Source: Alistipes sp. (GTDB lineage: Bacteria > Bacteroidota > Bacteroidia > Bacteroidales > Rikenellaceae). From it: a stretch of DNA of 64,000 nt. Location: positions 62,001 to 126,000 of the forward strand of contig JAHHQL010000001.1 in NCBI GenBank assembly GCA_020026415.1. Direction: 5' to 3'. The position numbers and the translations under genes are program-made. The notes beneath the pieces were generated by a model. It did no database searches. It worked only from the letters and a program-made list of their open reading frames with translations, and was not told where the DNA came from. Shown in pieces: positions 1-8,726 of this stretch. The first letter of the stretch is position 1. Each line of letters starts with the position of its first letter.

Positions 1-1056
1 GATCAGACAGATCCATTCGGAAGTCCACAGTGATACGCCGAGCAGGATGACGAGTGTCGTGAGAACAAAGAGCCACGAACCCGAAAAGACGCGATCCTCC
101 ATCTTGTTGAGAATGTCGCCGAGGCGGTTGTATTCGTCGATGATCTTCCTGTCGGTCGGGCGGATGGCATAAACCTGACGCAGAAGTCGGTCGGATTTTA
201 GGATCTGGCTGTGGGTGAGGGGGGCTTTCTGGGGTTGGTCGTTCATCGTGACGGGAAGCGTCTCCCACAGAGAATCAATCTCCGTAAGGTATTCGCGTGC
301 CTTGGCGCACTCCGAAGCCGAAGCCTCGACTTCCGATCCGGCAGCCGAACGCAGGTCTCGGAAACGACCTTCGGTCATCGGTTCGCGTTTTTTGCGGAGT
401 ATCGTGCGGCGCAACATGTGGAGGAGCATCGGCAGGGCGATCAAAACCGATACGAGCAGCAGTATGACCAGACGCCAGTCGAGATACTGGCTCATGGGGC
501 AGTTCTCCACGCTGCGGTCGTTGTTGTAGTAGGTGATTTTACGCTGTTCGCGTTCTCCGTTCCATGTGCGTTGCGTCCAGTTGCCCATGTGATCGGTTTC
601 GTAGGTAAATTCACCCTCGGTTACGGCGGGCGGGTTGTCGCCTTGGCGGCTTACCACGCGCATGGCACGCGGCAGACGGCGGGCATCCTCATAAAGGAGC
701 GTTGTCTCGGTCATGAGGGGCTGGGGCAACGAACGATCTTCGGTCGTGTAGTGGTACAGACGACCCTCGTCGTCGAACTGAAGGTCGTGGGAGATTTTTA
801 CGCCCCATCCGCCCTTGACATGGAGTGCGCCATAGGAGCGGTCGATGTTGAAATGCGAGTCGTCGTTGGTGATCATACCCTCTTTCGAGAAGTGGATCGT
901 CGCAACCGTTTCGTCGGGCAGGGCTTCCGAGGATTTGGTGATGGTCAGATCCCGCACGTTTCCCTGCAAGTTGAACAGGGCGCGGTCGTTGGGTGTGCTC
1001 TTCCGGCAGGAGACCGACATGAGCAGCACAAGGACGAAAAGTAAAATTCGTTTCAT
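1..1056 (-). CDS. membrane-anchored lipoprotein, 3' end outside window
   Basis: An open frame runs leftward from ATG at 1056 to the window edge without a stop (352 codons seen). The N-terminus is a lipoprotein signal: hydrophobic stretch, then MSVSC with the lipidated Cys at residue 17. Residues 30-185 are rich in beta-type sequence with short pieces like QFDDEGRLYHY, resembling the repeat-like text-output lipoproteins of Bacteroidota. Two hydrophobic segments follow, about 194-215 and 327-348, separated by a charged, probably cytoplasmic region (225-325). A lipid anchor plus two membrane spans suggests an envelope sensor or scaffold. I do not recognise a named family. A promoter-like box lies 52 nt upstream of the start. 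Confidence 0.8.
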   Translation of the reverse strand, partial: MKRILLFVLVLLMSVSCRKSTPNDRALFNLQGNVRDLTITKSSEALPDETVATIHFSKEGMITNDDSHFNIDRSYGALHVKGGWGVKISHDLQFDDEGRLYHYTTEDRSLPQPLMTETTLLYEDARRLPRAMRVVSRQGDNPPAVTEGEFTYETDHMGNWTQRTWNGEREQRKITYYNNDRSVENCPMSQYLDWRLVILLLVSVLIALPMLLHMLRRTILRKKREPMTEGRFRDLRSAAGSEVEASASECAKAREYLTEIDSLWETLPVTMNDQPQKAPLTHSQILKSDRLLRQVYAIRPTDRKIIDEYNRLGDILNKMEDRVFSGSWLFVLTTLVILLGVSLWTSEWICLI

Positions 1057-1107
1057 GGCATTTGACGGGTTTTGTGACGGGGAAACATCTGAGTGTCCCT
1101 TTTGTTG

Positions 1108-1115
1108 CGAAGATA
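1108..1115 (-). promoter_or_regulatory. weak -7 box (TATCTTCG) for the partial lipoprotein
   Basis: On the minus strand TATCTTCG differs at one position from the Bacteroidota -7 consensus TAnnTTTG. It would give a leader of about 45 nt before ATG 1056. No clear -33 TTTG is seen. Confidence 0.35.
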
Positions 1116-1180
1116 CGTTTTTTTTCGTGATTCGCACCATGCGGGGCGGGTTTTATGGTCTTTGTTTTGTCGGAAAATCC

Positions 1181-1211
1181 TTTGACGGCAAGCGAATAAT
1201 CTCTATATTTG
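1181..1211 (+). promoter_or_regulatory. Bacteroidota primary-sigma promoter of the glycosyltransferase
   Basis: TTTG at 1181-1184, exactly 19 nt, then TATATTTG at 1204-1211. Both boxes match the TTTG/TAnnTTTG consensus of the Bacteroidota housekeeping sigma factor. This is the cleanest promoter in the window. Confidence 0.8.
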
Positions 1212-1281
1212 TAGAGGAAAGGGTGTCCTTTCCGTTCCGTGCGGGAACATCCCGCACGGCTTTCACGAATATGATTTTCTT

Positions 1282-2424
1282 ATGAAAATTACTGTTTTGG
1301 GACCCGCGCATCCCTATCGTGGCGGACTGGCTTCGATCATGCAGATCATGGCGCGCACCTATATGCGGCAGGGACATCAGGTCACGATCGAAACCTTCAC
1401 CCTGCAATATCCCTCGATTCTTTTTCCGGGCAAAAGTCAGACCGTATCAACGCCTGCACCCGACGATTTGAAGATCATGCGCTCGGTGAACACCGTAAAT
1501 CCGTTCAATTGGTGGCGGGTGGGGCGTCGTCTGCGTCGTGAACGTCCCGACTTTATCCTGTTGAAATATTGGACTCCGTTTATGGCACCTGCCTTCGGGT
1601 CGATTGCCCGACTGGCACGCCGCAACGGCCATACGAAGGTGTTGTGTCAGATCGACAACGTCGAACCTCACGAATCTCATTTTGTCGATCATTCGTTCAA
1701 TCGTTATTTTTTGGATTCGGTCGATGGCTTTGTCTATATGTCGGAGCAGGTACACGGCGAATTGAAGGCCTATACTTCGGCTCCCGCCCTGTTTTCGCCC
1801 CATCCTCTGTTTGAGAATTTCGGCACCCGCGTCTCGCGCGAGGAGGCTGTCCGACAACTCAAACTCGATCCCGACGAGCGTTACGTGCTTTTTTTCGGAC
1901 TGATCCGCGATTACAAGGGTTTGGACATCCTGCTCGATGCGTGGGCAAAACTCAAATCGGCAGGGAAAATGAAGGGCGTGAAACTGATTGTGGCAGGAGA
2001 ATTTTACACGCCTCAAGGCCCTTACCTCAAACAGATTCACGACCTCGGTCTGGACGGGGAGGTGGTCATGCGCGATTGCTTTATTCCCGACAGCGAGGTG
2101 AAATATTACTTCTCTTTGGCGGATTGTGTGGTGCAACCCTACAAGAGTGCCACGCAGAGCGGTGTGACGCAGATCGCGTATCAGTTCTCGACCCCGATGA
2201 TCGTAACCGATGTCGGCGGCCTGAAGGAGATCGTGCCGGACGGACGTGTGGGGTATGTCTGCGCCCCGAATGCCGATGCGGTGGCGGATGCCGTCGGGCG
2301 GATCTATGCGCCCGGAGTGCTGGAACGGTTTGCGGAAAATTGCCACGAGGAGCGCAAACGCTTTTCGTGGGACAAGATGTGCGAACGCATCTTGGAGGTT
2401 TACGATCAGGTGAAGGAAAAGTAA
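1282..2424 (+). CDS. glycosyltransferase, GT4-like (GT-B fold)
   Basis: A 380-residue protein with the two Rossmann halves of a GT-B enzyme. The N-terminal acceptor half opens with ITVLGPAHPYRGGLA, the glycine-rich first loop of GT4 enzymes. The C-terminal donor half starts near residue 200 with VLFFGLIRDYKGLDIL, the usual start of the Glycos_transf_1 domain. SGVTQIAYQFSTPMIVTDVG with a following GGLKEIV is the nucleotide-sugar binding region. Probable role: transfer of a sugar to a glycolipid or capsule/O-antigen intermediate at the inner membrane; the substrate cannot be read from sequence. It stands alone with its own promoter and ends at a shared terminator. Confidence 0.88.
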   Translation: MKITVLGPAHPYRGGLASIMQIMARTYMRQGHQVTIETFTLQYPSILFPGKSQTVSTPAPDDLKIMRSVNTVNPFNWWRVGRRLRRERPDFILLKYWTPFMAPAFGSIARLARRNGHTKVLCQIDNVEPHESHFVDHSFNRYFLDSVDGFVYMSEQVHGELKAYTSAPALFSPHPLFENFGTRVSREEAVRQLKLDPDERYVLFFGLIRDYKGLDILLDAWAKLKSAGKMKGVKLIVAGEFYTPQGPYLKQIHDLGLDGEVVMRDCFIPDSEVKYYFSLADCVVQPYKSATQSGVTQIAYQFSTPMIVTDVGGLKEIVPDGRVGYVCAPNADAVADAVGRIYAPGVLERFAENCHEERKRFSWDKMCERILEVYDQVKEK

Positions 2425-2440
2425 TCCTTATTTTGAAGCA

Positions 2441-2477
2441 TAAAAAACGGGCGGAATCCATTGCGGATTCCGCCCGT
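2441..2477. terminator. bidirectional intrinsic terminator
   Basis: Perfect 13-bp stem, 2447-2459 paired with 2465-2477, with a 5-nt loop. The minus strand then runs into a T tract (2441-2447), ending the era-TPR-MFS operon; the plus strand continues TGTGTTTT, a weaker stop for the glycosyltransferase. Confidence 0.85.
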
Positions 2478-2500
2478 TGTGTTTTCGGGGAGTGCCCCGA

Positions 2501-4168
2501 TTATTTCTGAATGTTGGGCAACTCCAGACCGTAGTGGTGCTTCTGATCCTCGCGTTTGAGGTGGAATGCAAGGAAGAATGCCAATACACCAAGGCTGGCG
2601 AAGATCAACATCGGGATGCGGTAGTTGTAAACCGTATTTTCCTGAGCCTTCAGAGCGGTGATGTGACCGTTCATCTTCTCGATGTGCTGACCCAGAGCGG
2701 CCTGATGCTCCTCGGACTGCGAAGCGATCGTCGAAAGTTGGTTCGAGTAGTCCTCAAACTTCAAGACCATCCCCTGACGCGATGCGTCCTGTTTCCATGC
2801 CGAAGTCTGTTTCAGATCGGCAGTCATACCCTCGGTGATCGTTGCCAATTCGGCATTGTTCAATTCGGTGAGCGACATTTCGATCTTGTTCAGACCCTCC
2901 ATGTTATCCTGCAACGATTTGATATTCTCGGCAACACCGGGATTAACGCCGTTCAATACGGCACCGATGGTGATGGGGAGCAACCACAGACCGAAGTTCT
3001 GAATCCAGAAGATTACCGAATAGGCCGAACCGAGGTAACGCTCCTCGACCAATTTGGGAACCGAAGGCCACAGGGCGGCGGGAACCAGCGAGAACGAGAT
3101 GCCGAGCAGCACGATTGCGCCGTAAGCCAGAGCGGTGGTCATGGGGGCGAGGGCGAAGATCAGGTGGCAACCGCACATCAGTACGGAGCCGATCATCAGC
3201 ATCGTGGCACCCTTGCCTTTGTTATCGAGGAATGCACCCAACAGCGGGGTCAGTACCATGGCACCGATCGGGAACCACGAGAACAGACCCGAAGCCTCTT
3301 CGGTCGGCAGACCCAGACGGCTCTCCAACATACCTGTGGCGAAACGCTGGAAGGGGAAGATGGCCGAATAGTAGAGTACGCACAGGAAGGCAACCGTCAT
3401 AAATACGTTGCTGGTGAACAGTTTCTTCAGGTCGCTGACCTTGAACGGTACTTCGGCCTCAGCCTCCTCCTCGCCACCGAGTTGCTTGTCGAGTTTGCGG
3501 TCCATGAAGGTAAACACGGTGAAGGTCAGAAGACCGACAACGAGCAGCAATACGTTGAATGCCAGAGGACGAACCACGCTCGGCTCACCCATGTTGGCCA
3601 ACCACGGCGACATGTGGAACACGGCGAACACACCCAGACGGGCGATGGCCATCTCAAGACCCATGGCCAGAGCCATTTCCTTACCCTTGAACCACTTGGC
3701 GATGGCTTTCGATACGGTGATACCGGCCATCTCGCAACCGCAACCGAAGATCATGAAGCCGATGCAGGCGACCTTGGCCGATGCGGGGAACGAGGAGAAG
3801 AACGAGGAGAAGAACTCGAAGCCGAAACCGCCGCCCACGAAATAATCGCTTACGCCGTAGAGTTTGATGGCGGCACCGATGACCATCAGCGAAGCCGACA
3901 GCACACCCGTAAAACGGACACCCATCTTGTCGAGGATGATACCTGCGAAGATCAGGAATCCGACAAACACGTTCAGCATGAACTCCGAACTGCCGTAGAA
4001 TCCGAACACGTCGGGAGTCCAGCCGCGTTGGGTTTCGAGCAGGTTTTGCAGCGGTGACATTACATCGACCAGCATGTAGCCGAAGAACATCATCAGCGCG
4101 ATCAGAATCAGTGCCGTCCAACGGACGACGGCCGAATCATTCAGTTTTCTTTGTACTTTTTCTACCAT
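2501..4168 (-). CDS. MFS transporter with a large coiled-coil-like loop before the last helix
   Basis: A 555-residue major facilitator protein of 11-12 membrane helices. The first helix is about residues 18-36 and the loop with DKMGVRF (80-86) fits the MFS loop 2-3 signature. Overall look is close to the MFSD1-like/oxalate-formate antiporter branch. It is odd in having a hydrophilic segment of about 110 residues (408-515), rich in Glu, Gln, Leu and Asn with heptad-like spacing, between the penultimate and final helices. Usual MFS length is about 400-450. It is the last gene of an operon with a TPR protein 25 nt upstream. The substrate is unknown. ATG at 4168 is the only sensible start. Confidence 0.85.
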   Translation of the reverse strand: MVEKVQRKLNDSAVVRWTALILIALMMFFGYMLVDVMSPLQNLLETQRGWTPDVFGFYGSSEFMLNVFVGFLIFAGIILDKMGVRFTGVLSASLMVIGAAIKLYGVSDYFVGGGFGFEFFSSFFSSFPASAKVACIGFMIFGCGCEMAGITVSKAIAKWFKGKEMALAMGLEMAIARLGVFAVFHMSPWLANMGEPSVVRPLAFNVLLLVVGLLTFTVFTFMDRKLDKQLGGEEEAEAEVPFKVSDLKKLFTSNVFMTVAFLCVLYYSAIFPFQRFATGMLESRLGLPTEEASGLFSWFPIGAMVLTPLLGAFLDNKGKGATMLMIGSVLMCGCHLIFALAPMTTALAYGAIVLLGISFSLVPAALWPSVPKLVEERYLGSAYSVIFWIQNFGLWLLPITIGAVLNGVNPGVAENIKSLQDNMEGLNKIEMSLTELNNAELATITEGMTADLKQTSAWKQDASRQGMVLKFEDYSNQLSTIASQSEEHQAALGQHIEKMNGHITALKAQENTVYNYRIPMLIFASLGVLAFFLAFHLKREDQKHHYGLELPNIQK

Positions 4169-4193
4169 GATTTATTTAAATTTAGATTAGTGA

Positions 4194-6194
4194 TTATTCC
4201 TCATTCTTCATGTGTTCCTTAAGTAGTTTGTAGGCCTCCTCGATGCCCAGTTCGCCCGCTTTCGACAGATCAAGACATCCCTTTCGCGTATCCTTCATAA
4301 AGATCTGGATCATGCCGCGGTTATAGTAGGCCTCGGCAAATTGCGGGTTGAGTTCGATGGCTTTCGTGTAATCCTCGAAGGCTTCGGGCAGACATCCCGA
4401 CAGTGCATGCAGGTTGGCGCGGTTGTAGTAGGCGTGTGCCATGCCCGGATAGAGTTTGACGGCCTTGTTCAGGTCGGCGACGGCTTCATCGTAACTGTAC
4501 GTGCGTTTCGACGAGTTGTTCAGTCGTGCCGCGGGATCCGAGTCGATCGTGATGCGCTGGTAGGAGTTGTCGATCGAGGAGATGAAGTCGATCATCTCGG
4601 CACGGATCGTCGAACGGTTCAGATAGAGGAACGGATTGCCCGGATTGAGTTCGATGGCCTGCGTCAGCGTATTGACCGAATTGGTGTATTGCTTGATGAG
4701 CGATTGCGAAATACCGCGTTGGAAGAGCATCTCCCACGAGGTGTTGCCCTGTTTGATCTTTGCGGTGTATTCGCGGTCGAGCATGACGAGCGAATCGGCT
4801 TCGAGGTTCGTGTCGCGGCACGAGAGCGTCAGCAGACGGTTGCCGATCTTCTGCTTGAAGTCTTCGACACGTTGCAGACGGTAGTGTTCGACAACAAGAG
4901 CCGTGTCGGGACGTTGCAGCGTGAACTTGAACAGCGGCAACAGACGCATCTCCTCGCGTCCGCCGTTGTGACCCGTGATGCGTTCGAAACTGCCGCCCGC
5001 CAACTTGCTGTCGAACGACAACAGACGGTCGAAGTGTTGGGTGGTGTCGGCATAGATCGAGTAGGTCGAATCGCTCAGACGCGAACGATATTGGGCAATT
5101 TTGCGGTTTGCGGTTTCGCGGTCTTTCTTGGCTCCTTTCGGGTCGTTGAGCATCATGCGTAACTGCGAACGGAACAGATAGGCATTCGCAAAATCGGGAT
5201 AGAGGCGGATGGCGTGCGAATAGTCCTTCACGGCCTCTTCCAAAGCACCCAACTGGGCATGAATACCCGCGCGGTTGTAATAGACCAGTACGTTGTTCGG
5301 CGAGTAGAGTGCCACCTTGTTGTAATCGTCCAGCGCACGGTTGTAGTCGCCGATCTGGGCGCGCAGGATGGCGCGGTTGAAGTAGGTCAGCGAATTGGTC
5401 GAATCCAGACGGATTACATGGTCGAAATCCTCCAGAGCCTTCATCGGACGATGGGTTGAGGAGTAAACCAGTGCGCGGTTGAAGTAGGAAAGCACGTATG
5501 TCGAATCGCACGAAATCGCCTTGTTGAAGTCCCATTCGGCTTCGGGATAGCGTTTCTGCTCAAGGTAGAGCGCACCGCGACGGTTGTAGCCGTTGGGGTC
5601 TTCGCGATTGGTCTTGATGGCGCGGTTGAAATCGGTGTAGGCGCGGGTGGTGTCCTTCAGGTTGAGGTAACTCAATCCGCGACAGATCCACGCATCGGCA
5701 ACCTTATTCTCCTGCAACAGGAATTTGTTGAAGTCCTCGATCGCCTCCTTGAACTGCTGGTTCAAAAGGCGCGTCACGCCGCGGCTGTAATAAGCACCCG
5801 GAAGGTCGGGGCGAAGGTCGATCGCCTCGCGGAAATCCTGCAACGCATCGTCATAATTTCCCAGTCGCGAACGGGTGATGGCGCGGTAGGTGTAGGCCTG
5901 TGTGTAAACCGGATTGTAGCGGATGGCGGTCGAGAAATCGGCTTCGGCACCGATCAGATCGTCGAGGTTGTATTTGGCGATACCGCGCAGGAAATAGCCC
6001 TCGAAGGCGTCCTCGTCGAAGCGCAACAGGGTGTTGAGTGTGCGGATGGCCTCCTGATAATCGTTGTTCATCATGCAGGTGCGGCCGACCCAGAAGAAAT
6101 AGTCCCGGTTGTATTGTGCATGCGCCTTTTTCCCGCAAAGCAGCGTGATGAGGAAAAGAAGCCCGATGAAGGTCTGTCGCATGAGTTGTCCCAT
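4194..6194 (-). CDS. exported TPR-repeat protein
   Basis: 666 residues. Signal peptide (hydrophobic residues 9-20, cleavage likely after AHA before QYNRD), so probably periplasmic. The rest is almost wholly tetratricopeptide repeats: units of about 34 residues with the pattern AYYNRG...YxxAxxDYxKAI recur through residues 30-370 and 480-660, with a less regular linker (about 385-475). TPR solenoids are protein-binding scaffolds; the partner is unknown. Starts at 6194 and 6182 (MRQTF) are both possible. It lies 39 nt after era and 25 nt before the MFS gene, so is likely cotranscribed. Confidence 0.85.
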   Translation of the reverse strand: MGQLMRQTFIGLLFLITLLCGKKAHAQYNRDYFFWVGRTCMMNNDYQEAIRTLNTLLRFDEDAFEGYFLRGIAKYNLDDLIGAEADFSTAIRYNPVYTQAYTYRAITRSRLGNYDDALQDFREAIDLRPDLPGAYYSRGVTRLLNQQFKEAIEDFNKFLLQENKVADAWICRGLSYLNLKDTTRAYTDFNRAIKTNREDPNGYNRRGALYLEQKRYPEAEWDFNKAISCDSTYVLSYFNRALVYSSTHRPMKALEDFDHVIRLDSTNSLTYFNRAILRAQIGDYNRALDDYNKVALYSPNNVLVYYNRAGIHAQLGALEEAVKDYSHAIRLYPDFANAYLFRSQLRMMLNDPKGAKKDRETANRKIAQYRSRLSDSTYSIYADTTQHFDRLLSFDSKLAGGSFERITGHNGGREEMRLLPLFKFTLQRPDTALVVEHYRLQRVEDFKQKIGNRLLTLSCRDTNLEADSLVMLDREYTAKIKQGNTSWEMLFQRGISQSLIKQYTNSVNTLTQAIELNPGNPFLYLNRSTIRAEMIDFISSIDNSYQRITIDSDPAARLNNSSKRTYSYDEAVADLNKAVKLYPGMAHAYYNRANLHALSGCLPEAFEDYTKAIELNPQFAEAYYNRGMIQIFMKDTRKGCLDLSKAGELGIEEAYKLLKEHMKNEE

Positions 6195-6232
6195 CTGTAT
6201 AAAAATCGTTTGTGGGGTTTCGGATGGGTGAA

Positions 6233-7117
6233 TTAATCTTGTTCGTAACCGAACTGACGCAGTTTGCGTTCGTCGTTTCGCCAGTCGTCGCTCACGCGCA
6301 CGAAGAGTTGCAGGAAGACCTTCTTTGCGAGGAACTCCTCCATATCCTTACGGGCGGCCATACCCACTTTCTTGAGCATCTCGCCACGGTGGCCGATGAT
6401 GATACCCTTCTGCGATTCGCGCGCCACGTGGATCGTGGCACTGATGCGGTCGATCTGAGGTTCTTCCTTGTAGGATTCGATCTCGATCTGACAGCAGTAG
6501 GGGATCTCCTTGTCGTAGAACTTGAGGATCTTCTCGCGGATGATCTCCGACGCGAAGAAACGCATCGTCTTGTCCGTAAGCGTGTCCTTGGGGTAGAATG
6601 CGGGACCTTCGGGCAGTTTGTCCAGAATCATGTGAAACAGACCCTCGATGTTGAACTGCTCCTTGGCCGAGGTCGGAACGATCGCGGCATCGGGCAACTG
6701 CCGGTGCCACTTGTCCACAAGGATTTCGAGGGCTTCGGGCGACGAAAGGTCGATTTTGTTGATGACCACAATGGCAGGGATGCCGCTCCGGCGGATTTCG
6801 TTGATGATGCGCTCCGAACGGTCGCTCTGCTCGACGGTATCCGTCACGTAGAGGATCACGTCGGCATCCTGCACGGCACCCTCGACAAACTTCATCATCG
6901 ACTCCTGCAACTTGTAGCCGGGTTTCAGAATACCGGGCGTATCGGAATAGACGATCTGAAAATCGTCACCCGACACAATACCCATGATGCGGTGGCGGGT
7001 GGTTTGTGCCTTGGAGGTGATGATCGACAGTTTTTCGCCGACCAATGCGTTCATGAGGGTGGATTTACCCACATTCGGATTACCGATGATATTGACAAAG
7101 CCTGATTTGTGGTTCAT
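6233..7117 (-). CDS. era: GTPase Era
   Basis: 294 residues from ATG 7117. G1 motif GNPNVGKS, the switch region with TTRHRIMG, G3 DTPG, G4 NKID and G5 SAKE are all present. The C-terminal KH domain carries GIIIGHRGEMLKKVG (GxxGxxG-type loop). Era binds 16S rRNA and helps 30S assembly. The frame can be extended to a TTG at 7141, but that codon lies inside the -7 promoter box, so ATG 7117 is the start. First gene of the era-TPR-MFS operon. Confidence 0.95.
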   Translation of the reverse strand: MNHKSGFVNIIGNPNVGKSTLMNALVGEKLSIITSKAQTTRHRIMGIVSGDDFQIVYSDTPGILKPGYKLQESMMKFVEGAVQDADVILYVTDTVEQSDRSERIINEIRRSGIPAIVVINKIDLSSPEALEILVDKWHRQLPDAAIVPTSAKEQFNIEGLFHMILDKLPEGPAFYPKDTLTDKTMRFFASEIIREKILKFYDKEIPYCCQIEIESYKEEPQIDRISATIHVARESQKGIIIGHRGEMLKKVGMAARKDMEEFLAKKVFLQLFVRVSDDWRNDERKLRQFGYEQD

Positions 7118-7138
7118 GACATTTCTTGTTTTAACCCC

Positions 7139-7146
7139 CAAAGATA
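7139..7146 (-). promoter_or_regulatory. -7 box (TATCTTTG) of the era operon
   Basis: A perfect TAnnTTTG on the minus strand, giving a leader of about 15 nt before ATG 7117. The -33 position reads TAGG and is weak. Confidence 0.6.
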
Positions 7147-7245
7147 GGAATTTATTTGCGGTTTTCCTAACTTATGGGGGCGACAGGGGATGATTTTTTG
7201 AGGGTTATCCTGTCTTTTTGGGAAGTGTCGGGAAAAACAAAAGGG

Positions 7246-7283
7246 CATAAAAAAAGGTTTGACGATTTTTTCGTCAAACCTTT
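7246..7283 (-). terminator. intrinsic terminator of ffh
   Basis: 13-bp perfect stem (7253-7265 with 7271-7283), 5-nt loop, followed on the minus strand by a run of T. It lies 22 nt past the ffh stop. Confidence 0.85.
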
Positions 7284-7304
7284 CTGTGAATTTTGTTAAG
7301 GAGT

Positions 7305-8642
7305 CTATCTTCTTTTTTTGCGCATCATGCCGGCCATCTTACCCATGTTCAGACCGCCTCCGGCAACGGCTTTCATCATCTTGCGCGTTTCGTCGAACTG
7401 TTTCATCAGTCGGTTCACGTCGGCAAGTGTCGTACCCGAACCGTTGGCGATGCGTTCGCGGCGTTTGGCATTGATGATTTCGGGATGCTGACGCTCCTTG
7501 GGGGTCATCGAGTTGATGATCGCCTCGGTCTGCTTGAAGGCATCGTCGGGAATATCGACATTCTTGAGCATCTTGCCCATGCCGGGAAGCATTGAAGCCA
7601 GATCCTTCAGATTACCCATCTTCTTGATCTGCTGGATCTGCGCCATGAAGTCCTCGAAGTTGAACTGATCCTTCACCAACTTCTTCTTCAGTTTGCGTGC
7701 CTCCTCTTCGTCGAACTGCTCCTGTGCACGCTCCACCAGCGAGATGACATCACCCATACCTAAAATACGGTCGGCCATACGTTCGGGGTGGAATACTTGA
7801 AGGGCATCCATCTTCTCGCCGCTTGAAATGAATTTCAACGGCTTGTTTACCACCGAACGAATCGAAATGGCGGCACCGCCGCGTGTGTCACCATCCAACT
7901 TGGTGAGGACAACGCCGTCGAAATCGAGACGGTCGTTAAATTCGCGGGCGGTATTGACGGCATCCTGACCCGTCATGGCATCCACCACGAAGAGGGTCTC
8001 CGAGGGATTGACGGCGGCTTTGACGGCGGTGATCTCCTGCATCATCTCCTCATCGACAGCCAGACGACCGGCCGTATCGACGATCACGACATTGTAGGAT
8101 TTCTGCTTGGCAAGGTTGATGGCGTTTCGTGCGATCTCCACCGGGTTGCGGTTTTCGGGCTCGGTATAGACCTCCACACCGATCTGCTCGCCGAGTACCT
8201 TCAATTGGTCGATTGCGGCGGGACGATACACGTCGCCCGCAACGAGCAACACCTGACGGTTCTTCTTGGTCTTCAGCAGATTGGCCAGTTTGCCCGAAAA
8301 TGTGGTTTTACCCGAACCTTGCAAACCTGCGATCAGCACCACGGCGGGCTGACCCTCCAGATTGATGTCGGTGGCCGTGCCGCCCATCAGTTGGGCGAGT
8401 TCGTCACGGACGATCTTGGTCATCATCTGACCCGGTTTGACGGCGGTGAGTACGTCCTGTCCCAATGCTTTTTGTTTCACTTCGTCGGTGAAGTTCTTGG
8501 CGACCTTATAATTGACATCGGCGTCGATCAGAGCGCGACGGATCTCCTTGAGTGTTTCGGCTACGTTGATCTCGGTGATTTTGCCTTCACCTTTGAGGAT
8601 CTTGAACGACCGTTCGAGTTTATCGGTTAAATTTTCAAACAT
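7305..8642 (-). CDS. ffh: signal recognition particle GTPase Ffh
   Basis: 445 residues from ATG 8642. N domain (1-85), G domain with GLQGSGKTTFSGKLA (P-loop), DVYRPAA, DTAGR and TKLDGDTRGG, then a Met-rich M domain (from about 320) ending in GLNMGKMAGMMRKKRR, which binds SRP RNA and signal peptides. It targets nascent membrane proteins to FtsY and SecYEG. The longer frame begins at a codon inside the promoter box, so the internal ATG was chosen. Monocistronic by its own promoter and terminator. Confidence 0.96.
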   Translation of the reverse strand: MFENLTDKLERSFKILKGEGKITEINVAETLKEIRRALIDADVNYKVAKNFTDEVKQKALGQDVLTAVKPGQMMTKIVRDELAQLMGGTATDINLEGQPAVVLIAGLQGSGKTTFSGKLANLLKTKKNRQVLLVAGDVYRPAAIDQLKVLGEQIGVEVYTEPENRNPVEIARNAINLAKQKSYNVVIVDTAGRLAVDEEMMQEITAVKAAVNPSETLFVVDAMTGQDAVNTAREFNDRLDFDGVVLTKLDGDTRGGAAISIRSVVNKPLKFISSGEKMDALQVFHPERMADRILGMGDVISLVERAQEQFDEEEARKLKKKLVKDQFNFEDFMAQIQQIKKMGNLKDLASMLPGMGKMLKNVDIPDDAFKQTEAIINSMTPKERQHPEIINAKRRERIANGSGTTLADVNRLMKQFDETRKMMKAVAGGGLNMGKMAGMMRKKRR

Positions 8643-8663
8643 AATCGGCTTAAATTTTGCCCA

Positions 8664-8671
8664 CAAAGATA
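8664..8671 (-). promoter_or_regulatory. -7 box (TATCTTTG) of ffh
   Basis: Perfect TAnnTTTG on the minus strand with TTTA at the -33 position (8691-8694, 19-nt spacing). It predicts a leader of about 15 nt. Confidence 0.65.
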
Positions 8672-8726
8672 AAAAAATACTCTTAATAAATAAAGAATTT
8701 CCTCAATTTAAGGAGAATTTCACCCT

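Noticed and set aside
2477..4057. 526-codon plus-strand frame opposite the MFS gene
   Set aside because: Antisense of a clear membrane transporter; Gln/His/Arg-rich with no signal or domain.
4194..6194. TPR protein as a SusD-like or secretion component
   Set aside because: Only TPR units and a signal peptide are visible; no SusD features or SusC partner are adjacent.
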